This document shows, piece by piece, positions 1-8,769 of a stretch of 64,000 nucleotides of DNA (its first letter is position 1; each line of letters begins with the position of its first letter). Made by a program: the position numbers and the translations under genes. Under the pieces are notes generated by a model, which did not search any database, was not told the origin of the DNA, and saw only the letters and a program-made list of their open reading frames with translations. Source of the DNA: Clostridium sp. 1001271st1 H5. Its GTDB lineage: Bacteria > Bacillota > Clostridia > Lachnospirales > Lachnospiraceae. Location of the stretch: the NCBI RefSeq assembly GCF_005845215.1, contig NZ_SPHO01000007.1, forward strand, positions 124,001-188,000, in the 5' to 3' direction.

Positions 1-398
1 TTGCCCCGGACGAGCGAAGCGCATTCCTGCTGGACCAGTTTGAGATGACCGTGGATGAGGCCCGGAATTACGCGGATATGTTCGGCTTCTATGAGCAGTA
101 CGGCCCTGACGCCATTGCAGGCTGGGACTACTGCCGCGCCATGAACCTGATGAGCTTTTACTACCTGGCTGGCTACTATACCGAGCAGGAGGCCCTGGAT
201 AAATCCCTGGAAATCGCCACGGCCATGCAGCCTTTGTTTGAATCCTGGGATGATTTGATGGACAGCTATATGCGGGGCTATGAATACTGGGCCGAAGAAA
301 GCGCCGACGAGCGCAGGGCTGTCTATGAGGATTTAAAGACTAGGGACGACAGCCCTTACACGGTGGACTTTAAGACAGAGCTGGTAAAGACATGGTAA
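1..398 (+). CDS. DUF1266 domain protein, C-terminal part (5' end outside window)
   Basis: The frame is open from the first bases of the window and no start is visible, so this is the 3' part of a longer gene; the ATG at 45 is probably internal. The aromatic-rich stretch around GWDYCRAMNLMSFYYLAGYY followed by an EEA-type helix resembles DUF1266, a family of unknown function common in Firmicutes. No membrane segment or signal is visible in the part seen. It converges on the rbs operon across a shared hairpin at 413-452. The family call rests on pattern only and no reaction can be assigned. Confidence 0.6.
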   Translation, partial: APDERSAFLLDQFEMTVDEARNYADMFGFYEQYGPDAIAGWDYCRAMNLMSFYYLAGYYTEQEALDKSLEIATAMQPLFESWDDLMDSYMRGYEYWAEESADERRAVYEDLKTRDDSPYTVDFKTELVKTW

Positions 399-412
399 TA
401 TAACCGGCAGCA

Positions 413-452
413 ATGGACCCGCCATCCGGAAGTTCCGGTCTGGCGGGTCCAT
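413..452. terminator. Bidirectional hairpin between DUF1266 gene and rbsB
   Basis: A 12-bp perfect stem (ATGGACCCGCCA at 413-424 with its complement at 441-452) sits between two converging genes, followed on the plus strand by a short T-rich stretch. Position and strength fit a shared terminator, although neither side has a long T run. Confidence 0.7.
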
Positions 453-462
453 CTCATTTCTG

Positions 463-1380
463 CTATTTAATCAGCTCCACTTCCACCGGAATGGATTTAT
501 CCACAGTCTCACCAGCCATGATACTGACGGCTGCCTCAATGGCTGTCTCACCCATTTTATCCGGTTTCTGGGCAACCGTGGCCGCCATCTTGCCGTCTTT
601 TACCGCCTTCTGGGCATCGTCCGTTGCATCGAATCCAACAATCTTTATGTCCTTGCCGGAAGCAGCAACTGCCTCCACTGCCCCAAGGGCCATCTCGTCA
701 TTGTGGGCAAACACACCTTTAATGGTGCCGTCGGACTGAAGGATGTTCTCCATAACCGTCATACCCTCCGCACGGTTGAAATTAGCGGTCTGGCTGGCAG
801 CCACCTGAAGGGATTTATCCGCCACCTGGTGGAAGCCCTCTCCTCTGTCAATGGTGGCTGAGGCTCCTGGCACGCCCTGTAATTCAGCCACCTTGGCGCC
901 CTCTCCCACAAGCTCCATCAGATACTCGGTTGCCATCCTGGCTCCCGCCACATTGTCAGATGCAATCTGGCAGTCCACATCCACTCCGTTGACTCCCCGG
1001 TCCACTGCAATCACCTTGATTCCCTGGGACATGGCGCTCTTTACTGCCGGGGCAACTGCGTCCGAATCCACCGGATTGACAATCAGCACGCCCACGTTTC
1101 TGGACACCAAATCCTCGATGTCGCTGGTCTGCTTGGCAGCGTCATCCCCTGCGTCCACGACCACCAGCTCCACCCCTTTCTCTGACGCGGCACTCCTGGC
1201 CCCTTCTGTCAGCGTTACGAAAAATGGATTGTTCAGGGTGGAGACAGAAAAACCAATCACGTTTCCGCTGCTTCCCTCCTTAACGTTTTCCTCCCCGTCA
1301 ATGGTGATGGCGTTGCAGCCTCCCACTGCCGTAAGCATTGTAAATGCTGCCGCAAGGGCCAGTATTTTCTTAATCTTCAC
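463..1380 (-). CDS. rbsB: Ribose ABC transporter substrate-binding lipoprotein
   Basis: This 305-residue protein is the extracellular binding subunit that delivers ribose to RbsC/RbsA. Residues 1-22 form a lipoprotein signal ending in the lipobox VGGC, so the mature protein is tethered by Cys22. The body is a periplasmic-binding-protein type 1 fold, with the family landmarks GFSVSTLNNPFF near the N-terminus, VVDAGDDAAKQ, a DRGVNG segment and the hinge stretch GVFAHNDEMALGA. It is the last gene of the operon rbsRKDACB, as expected for a highly expressed distal subunit. Ribose specificity is inferred from rbsK and rbsD in the same operon. Confidence 0.93.
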   Translation of the reverse strand: MKIKKILALAAAFTMLTAVGGCNAITIDGEENVKEGSSGNVIGFSVSTLNNPFFVTLTEGARSAASEKGVELVVVDAGDDAAKQTSDIEDLVSRNVGVLIVNPVDSDAVAPAVKSAMSQGIKVIAVDRGVNGVDVDCQIASDNVAGARMATEYLMELVGEGAKVAELQGVPGASATIDRGEGFHQVADKSLQVAASQTANFNRAEGMTVMENILQSDGTIKGVFAHNDEMALGAVEAVAASGKDIKIVGFDATDDAQKAVKDGKMAATVAQKPDKMGETAIEAAVSIMAGETVDKSIPVEVELIK

Positions 1381-1446
1381 GGTCTTTTCCTCCCGAAATT
1401 TATTTTTATATTCATATCAGATACATGTACGCGGTTTTACGGTTTC

Positions 1447-2388
1447 CTATCTCTTACGGTCTGAGAGCACTGCAATCAGGATGACCAGGCCCTTGATGAC
1501 GTCCTGATAGTAGGATGATACGCCCAGGATATTAAGGCCGTTGTTCAGCACTGCAATAATCAGCACGCCTATCAGGGTTCCGTAGATTTTTCCCCTGCCG
1601 CCGCTCATGCTGGTGCCGCCCAGGGCTACTGCCGCAATGGCGTCCAGCTCATAGCCGCTTCCCAGGGTGGGCTGCGCGGAACCCAGTCTGGAGAGCAGAA
1701 TCAGGCCGGATAAGGCTGCCATGGTGCCGGATATGGCATAGGCAAGGATTTTTGTCCTGTGTATGTTCACACCTGCCAGCTTGGCAGATTTCCAGTTGCT
1801 TCCGGTTGCGTAAATTCTGCGCCCGAAGGTGGTCTTATTTAACAGGAAGTAAAAAAGCAGGAACAACAGTATCAGAAGAATGACCGGAATCGGAATACCG
1901 TAGAACTTTCCCTTTCCAACCACCTTCAGGATAAAGCTGTCGCCCAGGTTGGAGATTGGCTTACCGTTGGTGTATATCATGGTCAGGCCGCGGTACACCG
2001 TCATGGTAATCAGGGTTGCGATAAAAGGCTGGAGACGTCCCTTTGTTACCATGATGCCGCTGACAACACCCATGCCGCATCCCAGAACCAGTGCCAGAAT
2101 CATGGCCAGACCAGCCGGAACCCCGGCTGTAATCATGCCTGCGCAAAGGGCTGTGCTGAGGGCCAGCACCGAACCAACGGATAAGTCAATGGCGTCCGTC
2201 AGAATGACGAAGGTCATGCCGAAGGCTATGAGCCCGTTGATGGAAGACTGACGCAGCAGGGACAGGAAATTGGCCCCGGTGCGGAAACTTGGGCTGGCAA
2301 TGCTGATGCCCGCCACCAGCAGGATAAGGGCAATGAGTGCCCCGAAATCCTGGGCGTAATTGATGACTTTATTTTTATTTTCATTCAT
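1447..2388 (-). CDS. rbsC: Ribose ABC transporter permease
   Basis: A 313-residue, very hydrophobic BPD_transp_2-family permease, the usual length for RbsC. It has about eight to ten membrane helices and the cytoplasmic coupling loop near EAA-like VALGGTSMSGGRGKIYGTLIG, shown here only as its core GGTSMSGGRG. The ATG overlaps the rbsA stop (TAATG), and GGGAGG inside the end of rbsA is its ribosome site, so the two are translationally coupled. It forms the membrane channel used by RbsA and RbsB. Confidence 0.93.
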   Translation of the reverse strand: MNENKNKVINYAQDFGALIALILLVAGISIASPSFRTGANFLSLLRQSSINGLIAFGMTFVILTDAIDLSVGSVLALSTALCAGMITAGVPAGLAMILALVLGCGMGVVSGIMVTKGRLQPFIATLITMTVYRGLTMIYTNGKPISNLGDSFILKVVGKGKFYGIPIPVILLILLFLLFYFLLNKTTFGRRIYATGSNWKSAKLAGVNIHRTKILAYAISGTMAALSGLILLSRLGSAQPTLGSGYELDAIAAVALGGTSMSGGRGKIYGTLIGVLIIAVLNNGLNILGVSSYYQDVIKGLVILIAVLSDRKR

Positions 2389-3878
2389 TATAAGGTACCT
2401 CCCGTAGCCAATGTCATTATCTTCTCCTGGTCAGCCTCACCCTGGTTGATGATTCCCCTGACCATGCCTTCGCGCACCACCATAATCCGGTCGCTCATTC
2501 CCAATACCTCCGGCAGTTCAGAGGACACCATGATGATGGCAACGCCCTTTTCAGCCAGCTGGTTTATAATGCTGTATATCTCTTTCTTGGCGCCGATGTC
2601 AACGCCTCTTGTGGGTTCATCCAGAATCAGGATTCTGGGTTCCGTGTAAATCCATTTTGCGAATACCACCTTCTGCTGGTTTCCGCCGCTTAGGTTTACA
2701 CACTCATGTCCTGGTCCGAAACACCGGATATGAAGCTCCTCTATGGCCTTGGTGACCAGCCCTTTTTCCTTCTCCCTGCTGATTACCACCCTGCCCCTGC
2801 CTGAGATGCGCCCCAGGTTTGTCAGGGATACATTTTTCTCAATGCTCTCCTCCAGAAGAAGGCCCTCTGTTTTGCGGTCCTCTGTTATGAATCCGATTCC
2901 CTGCTCTATGGCCTGCATCGGATTCTTAATCACTGCCTGTTTTCCGTCAATAAAAATGCTGCCGCTTTCATAAGAAAGATTACCGAAAATAGCCTGCATG
3001 ATTTCCGTACGCCCTGCCCCCATCAGTCCGGATACCCCCAGGACCTCTCCTGCCTTTACGGAGAAATTCACATCGTGGAACACGCCCTCCTTAGTCAGGC
3101 CCTCCACCCGGAACACTTCGTTTCCAATGGCGCAGTCACGTTTTGGATACCGTTCGCCGATTTCCCGGCCAATCATCATTTTGACGATTTCGTTCATATT
3201 GGTTTCCGGAATCTTCTTCGTGCCTATGTAGGTACCGTCCCTCAGCACGGAAATGCGGTCGCAGAGCTCAAAAATCTCCTCCATACGGTGGGATATATAG
3301 ACAATGGACACTCCCTTTTTCCGCAGGGACTGCATCACCTCGAAGAGCACCTCTGTCTCGCTCTGGGTAAGGGCTGCCGTGGGCTCATCCATGATAATGA
3401 CCTTTGCGTCCACCATCAGCGCCTTGCATATTTCTATCATCTGCTGCTGTCCCACGGAAAGCTCAGACATCACCTTGTCTGTGGGGATGCTGACTCCCAG
3501 ACGGTTTAAGGTCTCCTCTGCCTTTGCCCTCATGGCCTTCCGGTCGCATATTCCAAAGCCCTTCTTTATTTCTTTGCCCAGGAAGAGGTTTTCCTCCACC
3601 GTCAGGTCGAACAGTACATTCAGCTCCTGCTGGATAAATACGATTCCGGCCTTTTCCGCTTCCTGCGGGCTTTTGTAGGTCACTTCTTTTCCGTCCACAA
3701 TGACCGTACCCCCATCCCGGGTATAAACGCCGGTAAGGATTTTCATCAGGGTGGACTTGCCTGCGCCGTTTTCTCCCATCAGGGCGTGTACTTCCCCGTC
3801 GTCCAGCGCAAAGCCCGCATCCTTAAGGACCTGGTTCTGGCCAAAGGACTTGTTGATTCCTTTCATTTCAATTTTCAT
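2388..3878 (-). CDS. rbsA: Ribose ABC transporter ATPase (two ABC domains)
   Basis: A 496-residue tandem ABC ATPase of the sugar (RbsA/MglA) class. Domain 1 has Walker A GENGAGKST at about 35-43, signature LSVGQQQ and Walker B VIIMDEP. Domain 2 has the degenerate Walker A GLMGAGRTE typical of this family, then LSGGNQQK and ILILDEPTRG. Length and organisation match the family. It powers ribose import with RbsC. The start has an AGGG-type ribosome site seven bases upstream; the stop overlaps rbsC. Confidence 0.95.
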   Translation of the reverse strand: MKIEMKGINKSFGQNQVLKDAGFALDDGEVHALMGENGAGKSTLMKILTGVYTRDGGTVIVDGKEVTYKSPQEAEKAGIVFIQQELNVLFDLTVEENLFLGKEIKKGFGICDRKAMRAKAEETLNRLGVSIPTDKVMSELSVGQQQMIEICKALMVDAKVIIMDEPTAALTQSETEVLFEVMQSLRKKGVSIVYISHRMEEIFELCDRISVLRDGTYIGTKKIPETNMNEIVKMMIGREIGERYPKRDCAIGNEVFRVEGLTKEGVFHDVNFSVKAGEVLGVSGLMGAGRTEIMQAIFGNLSYESGSIFIDGKQAVIKNPMQAIEQGIGFITEDRKTEGLLLEESIEKNVSLTNLGRISGRGRVVISREKEKGLVTKAIEELHIRCFGPGHECVNLSGGNQQKVVFAKWIYTEPRILILDEPTRGVDIGAKKEIYSIINQLAEKGVAIIMVSSELPEVLGMSDRIMVVREGMVRGIINQGEADQEKIMTLATGGTL

Positions 3879-3905
3879 GTTGTTTCCCTCCAGATAGTTT
3901 CTGCT

Positions 3906-4322
3906 TTAAAAGATACAGCCGGACTGCAGGATAATGTTGGCATAGGGCGTTGTCTCGCCGGTCCGTATAACGGCCCTGCATTCCTTTGTCATCTCCTTAA
4001 AGCGGGTATGCGGGACAAATTCTACTTTTTCTATTTTGAAACCGGTTTCAAGGCTGGCAAAAAGCTCCTGGATTTCCTCCAGGATTTGTGGATTCTGTTC
4101 TTTGATTTCCTCAGCCAGAACCACTGCCTCTATTTTCATATCGTTTGAAACCGCTTTCAAGACGTCCATAAACCGGGGATTTCCAAATGTTACCGCCAAA
4201 TCAATGCGCTCTGTTCCCTGCGGTACAGGCAGACCGCAGTCAGCAATTGCAAGCCGGTCCGTATGCCCCATGGATGAAAGTACCCTGGAAATATTGCTGT
4301 TAAGTATGCCGTGTCTCTTCAT
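3906..4322 (-). CDS. rbsD: D-ribose pyranase
   Basis: A 138-residue RbsD/FucU-family pyranase that converts beta-pyranose ribose to the furanose form used by ribokinase. It aligns by eye with E. coli RbsD: GILNSNIS, GHTD with the catalytic His, CGLPVP, EEIKEQNPQ and the C-terminal YANIIL. The ATG at 4322 is chosen because GGAGG lies eight bases before it; an upstream in-frame start would add five residues without a better site. The gene contains two palindromes of the same type as the operon operator, listed separately. Confidence 0.93.
   Translation of the reverse strand: MKRHGILNSNISRVLSSMGHTDRLAIADCGLPVPQGTERIDLAVTFGNPRFMDVLKAVSNDMKIEAVVLAEEIKEQNPQILEEIQELFASLETGFKIEKVEFVPHTRFKEMTKECRAVIRTGETTPYANIILQSGCIF
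4036..4051. promoter_or_regulatory. Operator-like perfect palindrome inside rbsD
   Basis: TTGAAACCGGTTTCAA is a perfect 16-bp palindrome with the same half-site (TTGAAAC) as the promoter operator at 6359-6376. It also fits the CcpA cre consensus TGWAANCGNTNWCA. It could be an auxiliary RbsR site for looping or roadblock, or a cre. It encodes LETGF, so part of the match could be coding coincidence. Confidence 0.5.
4145..4160. promoter_or_regulatory. Second operator-like palindrome inside rbsD
   Basis: TTGAAACCGCTTTCAA has one mismatch between its half-sites and matches the cre consensus fully. It lies 109 bp from the palindrome at 4036. Two such sites in one 417-bp gene are hard to attribute to chance alone, but binding is not shown. 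Confidence 0.5.
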
Positions 4323-4343
4323 GTTTTCTTCCTCCATCCAACA

Positions 4344-5231
4344 TTACGCCTGCTTCATGGCGTCCAGCACCTGGCCGCAGTCAGGCATTCCGCCCTGGGC
4401 ACCGAACCGCTCCGTGGACAGGCTGGCTGCCGTATTGGCAAACCGGAGCGCTTCCTCCATGGTGCTGCCTCCTGCAATCTGCACGGTAAATGCCCCGTTC
4501 AATGTGTCTCCGGCCCCCGTGGTGTCCACTACATTGGCTTTCCTGGCCGGCACAGTAAGAATCTCTCCTGTGGGAAGGCATGTGGATACGCCTCTGGAGC
4601 CCTGGGTAATCACCAGCTTGCCTGGATGCGCCTTCAGCATCTCCTCCACCGTCATATCCCCGAACAGGATGGCTGCCTCATGTTCATTCGGCGTAAGGTA
4701 GTCCACCTTGGCCAGAACCTCCGGCTTCACCGGTCTGGCCGGACCCGGATTCAGTACCACCTTCACTCCATTTTCATGGCAGATGTCAATCACATACTCA
4801 ACCGTGTCCTGGGGAATCTCATGCTGCAGCAATACGATGTCGCACGCAAACAGTGCTTCTTTTATGCTGTCCACATAGTCCCGGTCCACCCTGTCATTGG
4901 CTCCTGCCACCACCACGATGGTGTTGTCATGGTCCCCCACAGTGATGACCGCCAGTCCTGTGTTTACTCCGGGAGCAACCTTGATGTGGGAGGTTCCCAC
5001 TCCCATGTCCTCCATGTTCTTAATAAGGCTTTTTCCCGCCTCATCATCGCCCACGCAGCCAAACATCTCCACATCGGCTCCCAGCTTTGCCATGGCTACT
5101 GCCTGGTTTGCGCCCTTTCCTCCCGGTATGTAGCGGATGTCCTCTCCTTTCAGCGTCTCTCCCTTTAAGGGAATACGCTCGGCTGTCACTGTCATGTCCA
5201 TGTTGATGCTGCCTACCACTGCTGTCTTCAT
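4344..5231 (-). CDS. rbsK: Ribokinase
   Basis: A 295-residue PfkB-family kinase that phosphorylates D-ribose to ribose 5-phosphate in the cytoplasm. It shows the N-terminal GSINMDMT, the substrate motif GGKGANQAVA, NPGPAR, and the ATP and anion-hole signature DTTGAGDTLNGAF near the C-terminus with the catalytic Asp. AGGAGG lies four to five bases before the ATG. It sits between rbsR and rbsD, giving the full route of import, ring opening and phosphorylation in one operon. Confidence 0.95.
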   Translation of the reverse strand: MKTAVVGSINMDMTVTAERIPLKGETLKGEDIRYIPGGKGANQAVAMAKLGADVEMFGCVGDDEAGKSLIKNMEDMGVGTSHIKVAPGVNTGLAVITVGDHDNTIVVVAGANDRVDRDYVDSIKEALFACDIVLLQHEIPQDTVEYVIDICHENGVKVVLNPGPARPVKPEVLAKVDYLTPNEHEAAILFGDMTVEEMLKAHPGKLVITQGSRGVSTCLPTGEILTVPARKANVVDTTGAGDTLNGAFTVQIAGGSTMEEALRFANTAASLSTERFGAQGGMPDCGQVLDAMKQA

Positions 5232-5312
5232 AATTCCTCCTTTTCTCCTTTACATTTTATTTTATCCCTTTGATGTCCGGGCCTGCCCGGCCAATACGCC
5301 GCCAGGCATTCC

Positions 5313-6290
5313 CTAAAGAGTTGTGTCCCTTTTTATCAGCTTGACATCGAATACCTTATTCCGGTTAATCTGCGCCCCGGCAACGTATTCCGTCAGCATC
5401 CGCACCGCCTCCTGCCCCATCTTCTTTATGGGCTGGGCAATGGTGGTAATCTCCGGCGTAAACAGGCTGCTGAGGGAAATGTTGTCAAACCCAATCAGCT
5501 GTATATCCTCTGGAACCCGTATGCCTCTCCTGTGAAGCTCCTTATACACCGATATGGCCACCATGTCGTTGGCTGCTATGATTCCGTCCGTATCCGGATG
5601 AAGTTCCAAAAGCCGCGCCGCCATCTCGGTTCCTGATTCAAAACTGTAATCCCCTTCTATCCAGGCAGGCGCAATTCCCCGTTCCCTGCACACATCCAGA
5701 TATCCCTGGTGGCGCTTTCTGGCGCTGGACAGATGAAGCGGGCCGCTTATCTGCACAATATGCCTGCAGCCGCATTCCAGGAGATGCTCCATGGACATCC
5801 TTCCGCCCTGGTAATGGTTGGACTGGATGCAGGCAATCTCTTTTCCGCCCTCAATCTGCCGGTCAATCATAACCACCGGAATCCGGCAGTTCCCGATTTC
5901 CTTATGTATCTCATCCATGTTGGTCATCAGGATGGCCCCGTCTGCATTCATGCGCTCCAGCAGGTTCAGGTTCCGTTTCTCCTTTTCCAAATCATCGTTG
6001 GAATTGCAGAGCGTCAGGCGGTATCCCCTGCGGTCGCATTCCTCCTCCACGGCTCCTGCCAGCTCATTAAAAAACGGGTTGATGATGTTGGGCACCAGTA
6101 TGCCGATGATTTTGGATGAGCGCTTATAAAGGGACCTGGCCACCTCATTTGGCTTGAAACCGGTTTCTGATATGGCCCGTTCCACCTTCTGTCTCTTCTC
6201 GTCATCCACCCTGGCCGTACCGTTCATTACCCTGGATACGGTAGAGGGGGATACGCCTGCCAGTTTTGCCACGTCCCGTATGCTCGTCAT
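5313..6290 (-). CDS. rbsR: LacI-family ribose operon regulator
   Basis: A 325-residue LacI/GalR regulator. The first 25 residues are the helix-turn-helix with hinge (TSIRDVAKLAGVSPSTVSR), followed by a periplasmic-binding-like effector domain with LVPNIINPFF and the DGIIAANDMVAI motif. As first gene of the operon, behind an operator over the transcription start, it most likely represses its own operon and is relieved by ribose. The ribosome site (GGTGGG) is weaker than in neighbouring genes, which fits a regulator. Confidence 0.9.
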   Translation of the reverse strand: MTSIRDVAKLAGVSPSTVSRVMNGTARVDDEKRQKVERAISETGFKPNEVARSLYKRSSKIIGILVPNIINPFFNELAGAVEEECDRRGYRLTLCNSNDDLEKEKRNLNLLERMNADGAILMTNMDEIHKEIGNCRIPVVMIDRQIEGGKEIACIQSNHYQGGRMSMEHLLECGCRHIVQISGPLHLSSARKRHQGYLDVCRERGIAPAWIEGDYSFESGTEMAARLLELHPDTDGIIAANDMVAISVYKELHRRGIRVPEDIQLIGFDNISLSSLFTPEITTIAQPIKKMGQEAVRMLTEYVAGAQINRNKVFDVKLIKRDTTL

Positions 6291-6358
6291 AAGCCCACCA
6301 TCCTGCCCGTCTGCGGATTATGCACCTTCCGGCGCCTCCGCCCTTTGTATGTTTTATT

Positions 6359-6376
6359 CTTGAAACCCGTTTCAAG
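6359..6376. promoter_or_regulatory. RbsR operator over the rbs transcription start
   Basis: CTTGAAACCCGTTTCAAG has 8-bp perfect half-sites around a central CC. It begins about ten bases downstream of the -10 box at 6386-6391, so a bound LacI-family protein would cover the start site. This placement is classic for repression. Confidence 0.8.
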
Positions 6377-6385
6377 TATGATTTA

Positions 6386-6414
6386 ATTATATATTCTGAC
6401 AGTTTTAAAGTCAA
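6386..6414 (-). promoter_or_regulatory. Sigma-A promoter of the rbs operon
   Basis: On the minus strand, TTGACT (6409-6414) and a perfect TATAAT (6386-6391) are separated by exactly 17 bp. The operator follows directly downstream and rbsR begins at 6290. Confidence 0.8.
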
Positions 6415-6578
6415 TATTCAATTTTTTCTTTCGCCATTTTAGTCTAAATCTACAATATGAAGCAGGGTTTTCCTGTGAAATACTTTGCTTTTTTAGATAT
6501 ATTTCACAACGACTTTGTTAAGATAATATCAACCTGTCGTTTTATAGAGTAGGGGGGATGATAATTACAACCCCCGGC

Positions 6579-7775
6579 CTACCCCTCTATTCTGTTCAAA
6601 ATTTCAGTCAGCAGGCAGTCCGCCACCTCTTCCTTGGACATAATGGGAAGCTCCTTCTCACTGTCCCTGGTAATAAGCGTCACCACATTGGTATCCGTAC
6701 CAAATCCCGCGCCTTCCACCTTCAGGTTATTGGCCACAATCATGTCAATATGCTTCTTTGCCAGCTTAGCTCTGGAATTCTCCAGCATATTCTGGGTTTC
6801 CATGGAAAATCCGCAGAGGAACTGGCCGTCACGCCGGTGCTGTCCCAGCCATCCCAGTATGTCGTCTGTACGCTCCAGGGCAATGGACAGGTCGCCGTCC
6901 GATTTCTTCATCTTTTCCGTTCCCACCACGGCCGGACGGTAGTCAGCCACTGCCGCTGCCTTGACTATGATATCCTGCTCCCCGCTCCTGGCGGTCACTG
7001 CCTCAAACATCTCCCTGGCGCTCTCCACCAAAACCGTGTCCGCAAACAGGGGAGGGGCAAGGTCCACGGGGCCGCTTACCAGGGTAACTGCAGCTCCCCT
7101 GCAGGCCGCCACCCTGGCAATGGCATACCCCATTTTGCCTGTGGAATGGTTCGTGATGTAGCGCACCGGGTCAATGGCTTCCCTGGTTGGCCCGGCTGTC
7201 ACAAGTATCCGTCTGCCGGCCAAATCCCGGGGATAACCAGCTTCCCGCAGTATATACTGGTACAGCACCTCCGGTTCCGGCATCTTTCCGGCCCCGGTAT
7301 CCCCGCAGGCCAGATAGCCCCAGGCCGGCGTTATGACTTCCATGCCGTATTTCCTGCAGATTTCAAGGTTGTCCTGCAGAACCGGATTTTCGTACATATT
7401 GGTATTCATGGCCGGGGCCAGTATCTTTTTGCACCTGCAGGCCATCACCGTGGTGGTCAGCATATCATCTGCAATGCCATGGGCTATCTTCCCGATGACA
7501 TTTGCCGATGCAGGGGCAACCATCACCACATCCGCCTGTTTTGCCAGCGCCACATGCTCCACGCTGAATTCGAAATTCCGGTCAAAGGTATCCACCAGAC
7601 ATTTATTGCCTGTCAGGCTCTCAAAGGTTATGGGATTTATGAAGCGGGTGGCGTTCTCCGTCATCAGTACATGGACCTTCACGCCCTTTTTGACCAGCAT
7701 GCTGGCCAGGCTGGCTATCTTATATGCTGCAATGCTTCCTGTCACTCCAAGAAGGACTGTCTTTCCTTTTAACAT
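6579..7775 (-). CDS. coaBC: Phosphopantothenoylcysteine synthetase / decarboxylase
   Basis: A 398-residue bifunctional enzyme of coenzyme A synthesis. The N-terminal flavoprotein half (about 1-180) has GVTGSIAAYK, PASANVIGKIA and the substrate-clamp motif APAMNTNMYENP, and decarboxylates phosphopantothenoylcysteine. The C-terminal half (about 188-398) is the CTP-dependent synthetase, with TAGPTREAIDPVRYI and NHSTGKMG. Length is normal. GGAGG lies six bases before the ATG. It diverges from coaX across 92 bp, so two steps of one pathway share a promoter region. Confidence 0.95.
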   Translation of the reverse strand: MLKGKTVLLGVTGSIAAYKIASLASMLVKKGVKVHVLMTENATRFINPITFESLTGNKCLVDTFDRNFEFSVEHVALAKQADVVMVAPASANVIGKIAHGIADDMLTTTVMACRCKKILAPAMNTNMYENPVLQDNLEICRKYGMEVITPAWGYLACGDTGAGKMPEPEVLYQYILREAGYPRDLAGRRILVTAGPTREAIDPVRYITNHSTGKMGYAIARVAACRGAAVTLVSGPVDLAPPLFADTVLVESAREMFEAVTARSGEQDIIVKAAAVADYRPAVVGTEKMKKSDGDLSIALERTDDILGWLGQHRRDGQFLCGFSMETQNMLENSRAKLAKKHIDMIVANNLKVEGAGFGTDTNVVTLITRDSEKELPIMSKEEVADCLLTEILNRIEG

Positions 7776-7788
7776 ATGATTCCTCCGG

Positions 7789-7817
7789 TTGTCTTTCCTC
7801 TTTTTCTATGTTACAAT
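7789..7817 (+). promoter_or_regulatory. Likely promoter of coaX
   Basis: TTGTCT (7789-7794), 17 bp, TACAAT (7812-7817). The gap also holds three copies of ATGTTA or its complement (around 7808-7840), which may mark a shared control site for coaX and coaBC. Confidence 0.5.
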
Positions 7818-7867
7818 CCATGTTAAAGTATAACATACATCCTATTTGATTGAAAGGAGTTCCCCCA

Positions 7868-8641
7868 ATGATTTTAGCAATCGACATGGGCAATACCAAT
7901 ACCGTTATCGGCGGCATCGACGAGACGAAAACATATTTTATAGAGCGGGTCACCACGGACCAGGGCCGCACGGACACAGAGTACGCGGTGAGCTTTAAGA
8001 ACATCCTGGAAATGCATCAGATTGACATTTCAAGCATAGAAGGAGCCATCCTCTCCTCCGTGGTTCCCCCTGTTAACTCCACCATTCTGAACGCAGTGGA
8101 AAAGGTAACGGGAATCCGGCCTCTCCTGGTGGGCTCCGGCATGAAGACCGGTATGAATATCATTATGGACAACCCCAAAGCAGTTGGAAGCGACCAGATT
8201 GTGGACGCGGTGGCTGCCAGCCACGAACACCCCCTTCCCCTGGTAGTCATAGATATGGGCACGGCCACCACACTGTGTACGGTTGATAAAAAGGGAAATT
8301 ATATCGGCGGCGTCATCCTTCCCGGCCTCAAGGTTTCCCTTAACTCACTGAGCAGCAAAACAGCCCAGCTGCCCTACATCAGCCTGGAGGTTCCCAGCCA
8401 TGTAATTGGAAAGAATACCATTGACTGTATGCGCTCAGGCATTATTTACGGCAACGTGGACATGATAGACGGGATTCTGGACCGCATGGAAAAGGAACTG
8501 GGAGAGTCTCCCACTATCATAGCCACCGGCGGACTGGCTAAGTTCATCACGCCATTGTGCCGTCATAAGATAATTGTGGACGATGCGCTGCTCCTTAAGG
8601 GACTGCTGATATTATACCGGAAGAATACGGAAGCCCATTAG
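7868..8641 (+). CDS. coaX: Type III pantothenate kinase
   Basis: A 257-residue acetate-kinase-fold enzyme for the first committed step of coenzyme A synthesis, phosphorylating pantothenate. Signatures are the phosphate loop DMGNTNT at residues 6-12, LSSVVPPV, DQIVDAVAA, and DMGTATTLCTVDKKG for ATP binding. The start at 7868 is preferred over an in-frame ATG at 7850 because AAAGGAG lies just before 7868 and the family begins ILAIDMGNT. Type III enzymes are typically not feedback-inhibited by CoA. Confidence 0.94.
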   Translation: MILAIDMGNTNTVIGGIDETKTYFIERVTTDQGRTDTEYAVSFKNILEMHQIDISSIEGAILSSVVPPVNSTILNAVEKVTGIRPLLVGSGMKTGMNIIMDNPKAVGSDQIVDAVAASHEHPLPLVVIDMGTATTLCTVDKKGNYIGGVILPGLKVSLNSLSSKTAQLPYISLEVPSHVIGKNTIDCMRSGIIYGNVDMIDGILDRMEKELGESPTIIATGGLAKFITPLCRHKIIVDDALLLKGLLILYRKNTEAH

Positions 8642-8679
8642 AGCAGGGTACGGCATCTGCCGCGGCCCCAAATACAACA

Positions 8680-8702
8680 CCGCCCGGATTTACTCCGGGC
8701 GG
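8680..8702. terminator. Hairpin between coaX and the GH43 gene
   Basis: A 9-bp GC-rich stem (CCGCCCGGA, loop TTTAC, complement) lies between converging genes. A weak T stretch follows at about 8716 on the plus strand. Confidence 0.55.
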
Positions 8703-8769
8703 CGGCGTATGAATCATTCCTTTTTCCTGAATACTGCTGACTATCCGTATATCCTTACATCTCCTGGTG

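Noticed and set aside
6154-6167. Operator-like TTGAAACCGGTTTC inside rbsR
   Set aside because: It encodes ETGFK of the conserved LacI-family stretch ETGFKPN, so the match is largely explained by coding; the second arm is incomplete.
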